Assembly: GCA_032871835.1 (NCBI GenBank)
Contig: CM065301.1
Span: 76,726,069-76,790,068 of the forward strand
Source of the DNA: Dipteronia dyeriana
Lineage: Eukaryota; Streptophyta; Magnoliopsida; Sapindales; Sapindaceae
DNA length: 64,000 bases
Reading direction: 5' to 3'
Shown here one piece after another: positions 49,047-60,620 of the stretch. A model generated the notes under the pieces. It ran no database searches and was not told where the DNA came from. It saw only the letters and a program-made list of their open reading frames with translations. Both the position numbers and the translations under genes were made by a program. Every line of letters begins with the position of its first letter. Position 1 is the stretch's first letter.

Positions 49047-52014
49047 ATGGCCAAAGTAGTTGTTATCAATCTGATTCTATGTATCAGTCTCTGTATGGCT
49101 TTTGTTAGTTGCACCAACTCTAGAAGAATAATCCCTACAAATTCATCTCCATTAGGTCACGATGATGCTACTCCTAGTGGCAGTAACTTCACTTATGTAT
49201 GTGACCCTTCAAGGTTCGATCAACTTGGATTGGATGTGTCAAGTTTTGGCTACTGTGACAAATCTCTGCCCTACAATTTGAGGGCTAAAGATTTGGTGGA
49301 CAGGATGACACTTGCTGAAAAGGTCAGACAGCTTGGAAATCTTGCTTATGGTGTCCCAAGGTTGGGGCTGCCCAAATATGAGTGGTGGTCTGAGGCACTT
49401 CACGGTGTTTCCAACGTTGGTCCGGGCACATTTTTCGATGATCTCATTCCTGGTGCAACTAGTTTCCCACCTGTTATTCTCACAGCAGCTTCCTTCAATG
49501 AGTCATTGTGGAAAAAAATTGGCCAGGTAATTATTAAATGTAACAACCAAGTAATGTCTCATGTTAATACAAATGAACTAATTAAATAAAGCCTTTTTTT
49601 TTTTTTTTTGTGTTTGAATGATTGCAGGCTGTTTCAACGGAAGCAAGAGCAATGTACAATCTAGGACGGGGTGGATTAACATACTGGAGTCCGAATATTA
49701 ATGTAGTAAGAGATCCGAGATGGGGAAGAACCACAGAGACACCAGGTGAAGATCCTTTTGTGGTCGGAAAGTACGCCTCCAACTACGTTAGAGGCTTGCA
49801 AGATGTGGAAGGACATGAAAACCACGAAGATTTGAACTCGAGACCTCTAAAAGTTTCTTCATGTTGCAAGCACTATGCTGCATATGATGTTGACAATTGG
49901 ATGGGAGTTGAGCGATATTATTTTGATGCAAGGGTAAGTAACAACACAATCTTGGTAAACTTTGAAAACATTAAAATTTACAGGATCCCGTACCTCATCG
50001 GTATAATTTGTATTGAAGGTGACCGAGCAAGATATGGTAGAAACATTCCTTCGACCATTCGAAATGTGTGTTAAGGAGGGCGATGTGAGTAGTGTTATGT
50101 GCTCGTACAATCGTGTTAATGGCATACCAACTTGTGCGGATCCCAAACTTCTGAATCAGACCATAAGAGGAGAGTGGGATCTTCATGGGTACGTACAAGT
50201 TACAACTGAAATCCTAGCTAGTCTCATGATCATCATGACCAATACTTTATAAGTAATCAGAAATTAATTATTAATTCCAGTTATATAGTCTCGGATTGTG
50301 ATTCAATAGAAGTAATGGTGGATAAGCACAAATTTCTTGGTGACACAAATGAGGATGCTGTTGCTCGAACATTGAAAGCAGGTTAATTATTCTTATTTTT
50401 GTTTTTTCTTTTATGGTAAGTTCTTCTTCACATGAGATAATAAATTAACTTTGGTGGTTTTATTATATATTTGAATTTTAGGGTTGGATCTGGATTGTGG
50501 TGTGTATTATACAAACTTCACTTCAAAAGCAGTAGTGCAAGGGAAGGTGAGGGAGAGAGACATAGACAAATCATTGAATTACCTGTATTTGGTATTAATG
50601 AGGCTAGGTTTCTTTGATGGAAGCCCTCAATATAAATCTCTTGGCAAGGATGATGTTTGCTCTCATCAAAATATTGAATTAGCCAGAGAAGCAGCTAGAG
50701 AGGGGATTGTTCTCTTGAAAAATGACAATCAAACTTTACCTCTCAATTCGGCTAAGATTAAAACCCTAGCTGTCGTCGGTCCACATGCCAATGCTACAAA
50801 AGCTATGATTGGAAATTATGCAGGTACGTGCATGCTGGACTGTCCAAAAAATTTGAATCCAAATATTAAAATTATGTTCTAATACAAGTTTAATTTTTTA
50901 AATCATAGGCATCCCGTGTCGGATTGTCTCTCCAATTGATGCTTTCTCTAAACATGGAAAAGTGAACTACAGAATGGGATGTGGTGATGTTGCTTGCAAG
51001 AATGAGAGTTTGATATTCCCAGCCATGGAAGCTGCTAAGCATTCTGATGCTACAATTATTTTTGCTGGCTTGGATTTATCTATTGAAGCCGAAAGCTTGG
51101 ATAGAGACAATCTTACACTTCCTGGTTTCCAAACTCAGTTTATCGATCAGGTTACTAGAGCCGCTAAAGGTCCGGTTATTCTAGTAATCATGTCTGCTGG
51201 TTGTATTGATATCTCCTTCGCTAAGAGCAACACAAAAATCAAATCCATCTTGTGGGCTGGTTACCCCGGAGAGCAAGGCGGTCATGCCATCGCAGATGTT
51301 GTTTATGGGAACTACAATCCTGGTAAGTACTCGAAACAAATACGGGCTTGTATTGTATTGTATAGTTTTCGTGTAACAAATGTTTATTTATGTGTGTTTT
51401 CAGGAGGAAGATTACCTATTACATGGTATGAAGCAAACTACGTAGATATGTTGCCTATGACATCCTTGCAATTGAGGCCAGTAGACAGTTTAGGCTATCC
51501 TGGTCGAACATATAAATTCTTCGATGGCTCCACAGTGTACCCATTTGGTTATGGCCTCAGCTACACCCAGTTCAACTACACACTCGCAACTTCAAAGAGA
51601 TCAGTCCATGTAAAACTGAACAAATATCACCATTGTCGTGCTCTAAACTATACATCTGGTGCCTACAATCCACCATGCCCTGCAATGCTTGTAGAAGACT
51701 TGAAATGTGATCAACATTTCGAGGTTGGAATCGAAGTCCAAAATGTAGGAAAAAGAGACGGCAGTGAGGTAGTCATACTATACTCGAAGCCTCCGGAAGG
51801 AATTGCCGCAACTTACATCAAGCAAGTGATTGGTTTCAAGAGGGTTTTTGTAGCAGCAGGAGGTAGTGAGAAGGTTACATTTTCGTTCAATGCTTGCCAG
51901 AGCTTGAAAGTGGTCGACTACGCTGCGAATAGCCTTTTACCTTCTGGTGGGCACACCATTGTAATCAGCGACGGTGGACTTTCGTTTCCCGTCCATATCA
52001 AATTTGAACGTTAG
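49047..52014 (+). CDS. BXL4: Secreted GH3 beta-xylosidase / alpha-L-arabinofuranosidase (807 aa)
   Basis: Exons 49047-49526, 49628-49933, 50019-50188, 50281-50381, 50482-50823, 50909-51322 and 51404-52014 join to 2424 nt with all phases closing. The start ATG is in a strong context (gccATGG) and opens a signal peptide ([20 protein letters not shown]). The GH3 N domain follows ([60 protein letters not shown]). The nucleophile is Asp324 in [11 protein letters not shown] by GH3 homology. The C domain runs through [23 protein letters not shown] and AGYPGEQGG, and a fibronectin-III-like domain ends the protein. The family removes xylose or arabinose from xylan and arabinan in the apoplast. Length is close to the 770-800 usual for the family. 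All motifs look intact. BXL3 versus BXL4 orthology cannot be settled by eye. Confidence 0.95.
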
Positions 52015-52040
52015 GCTGATCTTCCGGTATCACCAAAACA

Positions 52041-52046
52041 AATAAA
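52041..52046 (+). promoter_or_regulatory. Poly(A) signal candidate of the GH3 gene
   Basis: AATAAA 27 bases after the stop codon. Confidence 0.45.
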
Positions 52047-53129
52047 TTTAGCAGCAGTAGTTGCAGGTAAATAATTAGTCATCATAGTATTTTCTGTTAA
52101 TAATCTTTGTAGGGTACCGAGTAAAAAAAGTGTACCTAGCAATAGAGAATTTTAATGAAACTCATACTGGTGGAACACTGGAACAAGTGAAAGTCTCTTT
52201 ATAACTTAATTGGCAATTCAATCCAAACATTTTCCATTACTGAAAAAGAGATCAAAAGCAAGAAAATCCATAAAAGTGTGGGGCAATTGAAAATGAAAGA
52301 TATCCAACTTGACAAATTTGATCCTAGAGTGGGACCAATTAAGAGGCACAAAACTTGGCAAGGGATGATGGATGTGCAACAGCAGCAGCTAAAAGGTGTG
52401 AATTGTGCGCCACTACCAATTGGGTTTGTGTGCAGCAGTTGCATGTCCCTACAATTCCAGCACATAATAGATAATAAAAATTTGAAAAGGGAACAAAAAC
52501 TGGGAAAGAGATTTGGGCAACTTATGCTCAAATAAAGTGACAGATCAGTTTGGGCATTATGATATAACAATTTGGATCCAGCAGCACCATATAAAAATAT
52601 TGATAACACTAAGTTATGGCATAGCATATTGAGTCTGCCACAGAGTATGGGGAGGTATATAATAATACCAAAAGCAAACTTCAAACGGCGACAGAATCCT
52701 GAGCAAGTATATGCTCCAAGAAACCAAGAGACAACGAGAGAAAGCAGATCACAAAACAGTAATGCAACACGGGGAAGGAACATCGTTCGAATAAATAATT
52801 ACATTACATAATACTATTCAAGTCAACATGGCATATAGATCAAGTAGCAAACTAGATAGAGAGAAGGCATATTACACATTAAACACCTCGCCCTATTTCC
52901 ACTCCCCATCCATCCAAGAGTACAACAAAAGAAGTTGCAAAGTTCAACCAATCATTGTTGGCAAAGCATACTCAGTCTAAACCATGAGTTCCAAATTACT
53001 GCTCACACTATTATTATCCTCATAATACCTACCTGCAGACAAAGGAAGAGTAACCTAAATAATGCAATATAAACTCCCATCTTAAAAACAATGAATCTAA
53101 TTATTTTTTACCGTGGGATAATATCAGGA
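52047..53129. other. Convergent intergenic region between the GH3 and bHLH genes
   Basis: Holds the 3' UTRs of two convergent genes. A 194-codon frame on the minus strand (52199-52783) is hydrophobic, Cys-rich and without any recognised motif; an 85-codon frame overlaps it on the plus strand. Base composition here is less AT-rich than in the repeats, suggesting transcribed UTR rather than transposon DNA. I do not call a protein gene. Confidence 0.45.
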
Positions 53130-53864
53130 CTAGTTCTTTGAATTCCCAACTCCAAGCTTCTGCACTTCAACCTTGAGAGACTTGAGGTACCTCACAGCTT
53201 CATCTAGAACAGCGACGGTATTCATCTGATTGCCACCGGGTACAATTCCCCTCAACACCTTCACCATCTTCTTCATTTTTTTTCGTTTTCGCTCACTGTC
53301 ACAGTTGCTACTACTGCCAGCGGACTTCAGTTTGGAAGAAGATGACTTGTTCTTTTGGGATTCTGTGCCATAACTCGAGCTAGAATCTGGAGAGTCGCAT
53401 CCATAATTTCCATAAGTTCGTGCTGTGCTGACCTCTTCTTCATCATAATCTTCTTCTTCCTCTTCCTCTTCTTCTTCCAAGTTCAACAACGCATCAATAT
53501 CATCTGAATCTTCTTTTAGAGAAGAAGACATTTCTCTTTCCATATTATTGATATCCTTCCTCTCAAAATTGTCTTGGATGTAAGTTGCACAGAAATTCAA
53601 GCTAGGTCCATTAAACTTGTGTGCAATAGCAGGATTGAACATAACTTGACTTCGCCGATCATTCTGATCAAAGATGATGAAATTCTTTGGGCAAACCTCA
53701 GAGGGCTGAAATTCAACACCATGGAAAGGTATTGACGGCTTCACAGCCGGAGGTAAAACTGCACCAAAGGCAGGTACAACAGGAATATCCATGTAACTAT
53801 TACCCACTTGTTTTGCAAAGGGCGGCATTGCCCTTTTTGGGTAAAATTGTTGGTCTCTATGCAT
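53130..53864 (-). CDS. bHLH144: SAC51-family HLH regulator, bHLH144/SACL3-like (244 aa)
   Basis: A single-exon frame with its first ATG at 53864 (MHRDQQFYPKRAMPPF). Residues 51-66 contain EFQPSEVCPKNFIIFDQ, a block conserved in this family. A Glu-rich run covers about 130-144, a Ser-rich linker 155-187, and the HLH lies at 196-238 (KKMKKMVKVLRGIVPGGNQ then TVAVLDEAVRYLKSL). The basic region lacks the usual H-E-R DNA-contact residues, so it is expected to act by dimerising with other bHLH proteins in the nucleus. Arabidopsis SAC51/SACL proteins oppose excess xylem differentiation under control of thermospermine. The length matches bHLH144 (about 250 aa) better than the longer bHLH142/143/145. 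Translation is probably controlled by the upstream ORF at 54141-54962. Confidence 0.9.
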   Translation of the reverse strand: MHRDQQFYPKRAMPPFAKQVGNSYMDIPVVPAFGAVLPPAVKPSIPFHGVEFQPSEVCPKNFIIFDQNDRRSQVMFNPAIAHKFNGPSLNFCATYIQDNFERKDINNMEREMSSSLKEDSDDIDALLNLEEEEEEEEEDYDEEEVSTARTYGNYGCDSPDSSSSYGTESQKNKSSSSKLKSAGSSSNCDSERKRKKMKKMVKVLRGIVPGGNQMNTVAVLDEAVRYLKSLKVEVQKLGVGNSKN

Positions 53865-53983
53865 CAAAAGTTCTACTTGAGCAAAAGATTTAAACGAAAG
53901 AAAGATTTTAACCTTTTGAGCTGGTGATTATTCAATTACCAAATGGATGATGGTTTCTACAACGCTAAACGACTAATAGCAAA

Positions 53984-53998
53984 TCAAGTTATTGCCAT
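53984..53998 (-). promoter_or_regulatory. Minimal upstream ORF (MAIT) in the bHLH leader
   Basis: An ATG followed by three codons and a stop lies about 120 nt before the main start codon and after the conserved uORF. It could add to translational restraint; no sign of peptide conservation can be judged. Confidence 0.4.
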
Positions 53999-54140
53999 CT
54001 CAGAACAAGCGAGCTATCTACCCCAAATCAACAGTAATCACAATCAAATTATTCAATTGTCACTTCCTTCTTATGGAAAAACACAACCAGAGGGAAAAAC
54101 CGTCCCAAATCCCAATGTCCCAGATCTTTGTATTAGTAGA

Positions 54141-54962
54141 CTACGTGACAGGTTTAAGCAACTGACGGAAATATTCAGCCTGTAATAGCAAATGTTAAAG
54201 CAGTATTGTTACCAACAAGCAATTCATTTTCCCTAAAGCGGTACAATAGACTGACTTAACATTAAAAAAAAAAAAGATGTATCCAGTAAATCAGGAAGTA
54301 CATAAGGTAAACTCCATGCACATATTCAACACAATGTGTCCACATATTGTTCTAGCACCGTCTAATAAACAAACACAAAAAAGCAGGCTATCTGCACTTC
54401 TTGCATTTCGAGATTTTAATGCATAACAATCAAGCTTTCACATTAACAGAAATGTATACAACATTCACTTATGCTTAATTAATTATTACTGACTCACGTG
54501 CATTGTATACATCAGTGCATATTGAGGAGAAAAATATTGAGTGTGTATATATTAAATTATTAACCATTATAAATATTGATTCCTCACTCACCAAAATTGA
54601 CAGACTTAAATCCAATCAACAATACTTAAAAAATCAAAAGAAAAAGAACAACAGGCATTGTAATTATCACAAGGTTTAACAACACAAGTGATACTCCAAC
54701 ACCACCAGCATAACCAAATTATAAATAACTTCCCCGGTATATACTGTGACATTTTAAAGACATGCATGGCAACAAGAAATTGAAATTACTGAAAGGTTCT
54801 AAGAATCATCTATATATAGTAATGAAAAAGAAAAACTAGCAAAAATATGTTTACCTGACAAACTTGCACCAGTTGGTAATACGCAATAACACCGACGATC
54901 ATTTTAATCTTCCCAACTTCCTTCACTGCTCGATATCTCTTTATGGTTACAGCAATGTACAT
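54141..54962 (-). CDS. Conserved upstream ORF of the SAC51 family (48 aa), split by an intron
   Basis: Minus-strand exons 54855-54962 (36 codons, starting MYIAVTIKRYRAVKEVGK) and 54141-54179 (12 codons and a stop) join across a GT-AG intron of 675 bp. The C-terminus QAEYFRQLLKPVT is, from memory, the hallmark of the conserved peptide uORF in SAC51/SACL leaders; an upstream IKRYRAVK and IVGVIAYYQ segment also fits the family pattern. In Arabidopsis this uORF represses translation of the main ORF and thermospermine relieves it. It ends 276 nt before the main ATG. Exact start could be a further upstream ATG if another leader exon is spliced on. Being split by an intron, it does not show as one open frame in genomic DNA. 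Confidence 0.85.
54488..54560 (-). mobile_element. Partial TA-associated short element in the uORF intron
   Basis: On the minus strand the end reads ttttctcctcaatatgcact then gatgtatacaatg, close to the terminus of copy C at 26093. Only one end is recognisable. Confidence 0.45.
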
Positions 54963-56084
54963 TCTCACTCACTCCAACCAGCTTTTACTTACAAATACAC
55001 TTGATGAAAAAATCCTATATAAACCAATGGAACTTCACCTAAAGGAGCAAAAAGAGAACCCGCATAACAGCACCAATGGAAACGTGAATGCAACAGCAAA
55101 GAAGCACATATCATTGATACTTCATGGATATGAAAAAAAAAAACTTAAATTTCGAATTATGCATCCTTTGTTATATTGAGACAAAATCTCAAGCATCCAC
55201 TTGACTAAGCCGGATATAGATAAATAACTTCACATAACAATGTTACCTTTTTCCATAATTCAAACAATTTTTTTTGAAAGATAATCCAAACAATTTTTTT
55301 ATTTTTTTTAAAGATAATCCAAACATTTTTTTCTTTGGAGCAGCAAAAAAGACAGATAGTAGAAAAAAGGAATTGAATATGTTTAATAATTCATTAAAAA
55401 TCCAGTTTATTTTCTTTACATCAAACTTTAAAATAAATATTAAAAAAAACCTTTTAATCCAAACTTCTTGTATCATATATTTTTACAGTAATAAGTGTGA
55501 AAATCTTTTAATCCAAACTACTTGTATCATGTATTTACAGTCATAAGTGAGATTAATCTAATTAATAGCATATAAAAAATAAGTAACCATAAACAACTAA
55601 TTAAAACTCCAAGAGAAAGAAAAAATCTCACCAGAACAAATGAAAATTACAGTATAACACGAAAGAACACCACCAATCGAACACAGTTCCTGCTATAATT
55701 CACAAAAGAAGACGTCCACGGCATGTTGATCTTTTTTCACATTCAATCCCAAATGATCACAAAAAATCAACTTACATACCAATACTGCAAAACTCACAAT
55801 AAAACCAAGTATAAGCTAACAATTATTTCAATAAAAATAACCAAGCATACTAGTAAAAAAAAAAAAAATACATAGAGAAAAAATTCCCAGATCTTAAAAT
55901 AAATGATGTAAAAATAGCAACTTTATAAAACCGTGTAAATATATCAGCAACCTGAAAAATTCCCACAACGGAAAACCAATAACCGACAACATAGATATGA
56001 ATCTAAGACAAAAAATGAATAATAATAATAAAAAAAAAAGTATACATACATACAAGTATATGTAAAAGAAAACATAAAACGAAA

Positions 56085-56200
56085 CCTGGATAGAAGATTC
56101 CAAGACAAAGCTGAAGATCCAAGCTGATGTATGTTCCTCTGATAAGTTCCCTTGAATTGCGGTGAAGAGATCAAGAGAGAGAGTGAGAGTGGTGTTTGTT
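56085..56200 (-). promoter_or_regulatory. First leader exon of the bHLH gene (inferred)
   Basis: The minus strand gives a CT-rich leader (cactctctctcttgatctct) that ends in a plausible donor, tatccag|gtttcg, near 56090. A TATA box lies about 30 bases upstream. How this exon connects to the uORF exon at 54962 is not resolved. Confidence 0.5.
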
Positions 56201-56227
56201 CTGGGTGGGTTGTTGTTGTTTTTGTTG

Positions 56228-56233
56228 TATATA
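56228..56233 (-). promoter_or_regulatory. TATA box of the bHLH gene
   Basis: Minus-strand aattatatacaac, placed about 30 bases before the CT-rich leader. Confidence 0.45.
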
Positions 56234-56239
56234 ATTGTT

Positions 56240-57960
56240 TGTTTGTTTTTTTAATGAATTTATTAGTGGGAGTTTATTTATTTTACTTGGGGATGCGTGA
56301 GATTTTCAGACAAGAGGAGTCAAACGCGGGGATTGTGAACCGTTGGATTGAGCACGCGTGAAGGTGGAAAGTGGGGCTCACGAGGTTTGACGATTTGGCG
56401 TTTCGTCGAATCGACTCTTCCTACTGTAGTACACTCTACAGTGTCTCAAAGTCTAATCACGCATTTCATTAATTAATGGTGATCTGTGTTAAACATGTTT
56501 AACTATTTTATTTCCACACTCATGTAATCATCATCATCCTAATACATATATAATCGAGCTCGAGTCGATTTAAGAGTTATTTAATCAAATCTCAAACTTA
56601 TCCATCTATTAGCGGTGATATTCAAACTTATTCATTTATCGGTTGAAATACACTCTAAATAATTTAAATATTTTAAATAATTTTTTATTATACATATTTC
56701 ATATTTTGACGTATTAATATAAAATATTATTAAATATTATTAATGTTTTAAATATTTTAAAAATATATACGATATTTTTTATAAAAAGTATTGAAAGTTG
56801 AAACCAATATTTAATTTGTTGTTCACACCCATATAGTCATATAGACCGTATCCACACACATGTCGAATGTGGGGATTTGTTCCTCACATAAATGTAATGT
56901 TAGAATTCTTTTTAAGTGAATTTCAATGGCTAAAAAAATAAATAACTAAAAAAATTGTAAAATCTCTATTCCAATTTGTAGAATTATTTCCTTATTACAA
57001 TTAAAAAAATTTAGTAAAATCTCTAAAACTTTTGATTTAAAATTTGTAGACCAACCCTTTTAGTTTGAAAAGTCCATTTTTTAAAAATAAAATAAAATAA
57101 AAATAGTAAAATAAAAAATAGTCTTATGTCAAGATTCATAGCACCTCATATATAATGATCAATCTCCATGGTAAATTTGATAAAGTGATCCACCCAATTT
57201 GAACATTGGTAAAGTAGAGTTTAATTATATTGATTTAAAATGCCTTTATAAAACTTCTTCCTTTGACTAAAAACTATGTAATTAAGAGGTTTCTTATTAA
57301 AGCTAAGATTCTCCATGAATACTAAGCTTGAACCTAGTAAAAATATCTTTACAGGTTGTGATTAATAGAACATTGAACATATACACAAACATTCGATCGC
57401 TAAACTTGTTTCAATCTAAATATCGAACAATTGAAACAAGATAAACGTATATTGTATAAAGTAAATCATTCACACATAAACAATATATTTTTACCTTGAA
57501 ACATAAATAAGAAAAACACGGGACTCAGGTTACTAACATGCAAGCGTTTTGACCCTAATCTTACCTTTTCACACATTAAAATTGCTCATTGGAGCTCTAA
57601 CAACTATCACTGGCTAGTAGTTCTAGGACTTGATCTCACTCCGTTAACCCTAACCCTAACCCTTCCGTACCTCATGTCACAACACTTGCTGCTCCGACTT
57701 CTTAAGTACTACTATTACTTGATATCCCAACCAAGATTTATGCTCGAATCTCTAATCTCTAATCTCTAATCCACAACTTAACTCCATAGCTCAACTCAAC
57801 AGACATCTATACATCTCAACATACAAGTACGGAGTACCGGTGCATAAATTCTCAGATTACAACAATAAAAAGGACAAAATTTGTATTTGTATTTGAATTC
57901 CCTAATTATTATTTCAATACTTTTAAATGGAGATTAACAAAAGAGAACATTAGGGCTCCT
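56240..57960. other. Intergenic between the bHLH promoter and the X8 gene
   Basis: No gene seen. Around 57640-57665 there is a short run of ccctaa units, too short to be a telomere array. Elsewhere AT-rich with plain low complexity. Confidence 0.5.
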
Positions 57961-57966
57961 TCATTC

Positions 57967-57972
57967 TTTATT
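57967..57972 (-). promoter_or_regulatory. Poly(A) signal of the X8 gene
   Basis: AATAAA on the minus strand, 62 bases past the stop codon. Confidence 0.6.
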
Positions 57973-58033
57973 GGAAACTTAACACAAACACAAACACATT
58001 AACATTCATTACTGCATCCAACAATGAATATCA

Positions 58034-60558
58034 TTAGTAACCAGAGCTGTAAGAGCATTGACCATAACCTGCAAAATCAAACACAAAAACAGATTTCAAG
58101 TTCATGCAGATCACAAATAATTGTCAATCGCAACCTGAAACATTAAAACGAATTCGCCCAGCTTACTTGGATCAGTCATAATGATGAGGCCAGTTTGCTT
58201 GAAGTCACAACTTGTGCTGTTTCTTCCCATGCTCTGATAGTAAAGATTCATAGCAAAAGAGGCATGGTTTATGAGTGTTGTTGGGTTGTAGCATGAACCG
58301 TCATCATCTGTACTTGGGCTACAATCTACATTATTGCAAGCATAATTGATGTTTTGCTGCAGCAAATCGTCTCTCGTTCCAGGTTTCGCCACGCACCATG
58401 TTCCCTGCAACAGCACAATTGGCATTTTCAGTCACAGCCAACAATGTTTAATCATTTGACCTGTAATTCTTAAATTAGAATAATATTGTAGCAGCAAAAA
58501 CGTTTTGCATCACCGATGGTGCCCCCTCTTCCACTAGATCTCCACCTGCAGAAACATTTTGCAATTATGGCTTAATGATAATCATAATTTACTTAAAAAG
58601 ATATTGATGGTGCGTTTACTAATCAGGAATCAGAATGAGAACTTAGGTGGCGTTTGGTTACCATGGTGGAATATGAATTAGAATGGTAATGGGAATGAGA
58701 ATTGGAATGGAAAGGAATGGAAAACTGATTTCTTTGTTTGGTTGAGACTTTAGAATCAATATCTGAATCAGTAATATTTTGTTTTGTTAACAACTGAATG
58801 AAATGGAATCAACTGTATTTTGACCAAAATACCCCTAATTACAAAACATTTATAATAACATTATTTACTATGGATAATAATAATAACAAAATATGAAAGT
58901 ATATATAATATTATATTATTATATAATACTATTATATATTATATAAAATATATCATATATTACATTATTATTATTATATTATAATAATAATAAAATATAT
59001 TATATAATATATATATATGTGTGTGTGTGTGTTATTTTTGGAAATGAGAGTATTTTTGGAATATAGTTGGAGATAGAGGGTTATTTTTGGAAGAGAAAAT
59101 TTTATAATGGAATGGAATGGGCATTCCATTGGTTTTTGGATGGAATGTCCATTCCACCAAAATGGTGGAATCCACCTTCCAATGGAATGCTCATTCCAAT
59201 GGAATGCTCATTCCATTGGCATTTAACAAACCAAACAAATGAAATGGATTTATTTCTATTCCATTCCATTCCATTCCATTCCATTTCACCCAACCAAACA
59301 CCACCTTAATTCTTGATGTTACGGTCTTTAATAAAATCAGTTTGAATCAAATTATGTGGGTAGCATACAGAAATCAGGAAATAATTCTATGCTAGGGAGG
59401 GAACTTAATTCCCACCCAATAAAATTCCCTTTCATTAGTAAACGTGTCCGATGATTGTATTTTTACATTAAATTAACACTTATTAATGCATACCACTCTG
59501 AAAAGTGCAGCTTCCGATGCCTGAAGAATGACACAAGGCAGAAAATTTAATCTCTTGGAGATGAACAGAATATTAATACAACATGTCAATATGTACTAGA
59601 GTGGCTGCTTACTGGGATCAGTCAAGGAAATGAGTCCGGAACTTCTGAAATCGCAATCTGAAATGTGTCTGCCTAAAGTTTGGTACTGCAGATTCATGGC
59701 GAATGAGGCATGGTGTATTTCAGTGTTGGGGTAGAAGCAGGAACCGCCCTGTTGTATCGAACTACAATCAACCTGACTACAAGCATAGTCCAGGTTTGCA
59801 ATTAGTACAGAGCTGCTGAACATTGGATTTGCAACACACCAAGTTCTCTGCAACAAATTGTAAATTAATGAGAAACAATATTCTTGTCTGGATGATCTTC
59901 AAGTTATATATTGTGTTGGAAAAATTATTCAAAATACTGACTTGGGCAATAGCCATTGTCAAAAAGCCTCCTGCACAAATTTATACATAAGAATCATGGA
60001 TTATAATAGCTCCCACATAATAAAATGTAAAACTTCTTGTGTACATGTAATTAATTTGAACTAATATGCTGCTTAGACAAATCTTTCAATCAAAAGCTTC
60101 AGGTCCAATTCCAAAATATAGATATTGTAATTTCCTTCACTTTGTTTTGTTATCAAAATGATTGAAAAAAAAATAGACTAATTGTATTTTTATATACAGC
60201 GTAATGTTTGCATAAGCAACTATATAACGTTAGTTGCTGTCAAAGAAGTCAAAAACCCTATATTCGGATGAAGGTTCAAACATCGGTATTGTAAAAATAG
60301 TAATCATAATTCCTACATTTGCTCATTAAACCCTAAAGTGTGGGGAAACCTCTCCACTAACCGTGATCCTAGAGCTTAATATCGTTAGGTCCCAACACAC
60401 ACGGACCCACAAAACCACAATTTTGTCGGCTTAAAGAAATAATTAAAATAAAATGACAAAATTGTAACTGGGAAAGCCAAGATTTGAAGTTGACCAGAAA
60501 TGAAGAACCAAAACACAAGGAAGGAGAGACTGCGAATAGGAAGATTTGGGTTGGCCAT
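58034..60558 (-). CDS. Secreted protein with two X8 (CBM43) domains (219 aa)
   Basis: Minus-strand exons 60495-60558, 59942-59970, 59613-59847, 59494-59520, 58514-58545, 58167-58404 and 58034-58068 join to 660 nt. Residues 1-31 form a signal peptide (MANPNLPIRSLSFLVFWFF). X8 domain 1 starts RTWCVANP at 32 and domain 2 starts GTWCVAKP at 130. Each has six cysteines in the family spacing (WC, YAC, DC, SC, CDF and a last one), and in both the last cysteine is supplied by a separate tiny exon after a phase-1 intron. X8 domains bind beta-1,3-glucan in the cell wall, often at plasmodesmata. The chain stops right after domain 2 with no GPI signal, so it should be a soluble apoplastic protein. The first intron donor (tctg|gtcaac) and the end of exon 5 have alternatives. 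Confidence 0.88.
58646..59305. mobile_element. Tourist-like (PIF/Harbinger) MITE in intron 4 of the X8 gene
   Basis: 660 bp between TTA duplications (58643-58645 and 59306-59308). Ends GGTGGCGTTTGGTT and, inverted, GGTGGTGTTTGGTT. Subterminal arrays of GGAAT/CCATT units follow (five perfect CCATT near 59261-59285). Non-coding, AT-rich middle. Confidence 0.9.
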
Positions 60559-60608
60559 TTTGGTTGCATGCATGAAAATGGTGAACAAAGAAAGTGAAAT
60601 GAGGAATC

Positions 60609-60620
60609 TTAATATATAGT
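60609..60620 (-). promoter_or_regulatory. TATA box of the X8 gene
   Basis: The minus strand reads actatatattaag about 55 bases before the chosen ATG. It argues against starts further upstream, because an in-frame ATG at 60627 would precede it. Confidence 0.5.

Noticed and set aside
53865..53867. One-codon-longer bHLH start
   Set aside because: That codon is TTG; the first ATG is at 53864.
57640..57665. Telomere-like ccctaaccctaaccct
   Set aside because: Under four units, and not the plant CCCTAAA heptamer in a row; unlikely to be an interstitial telomere block.
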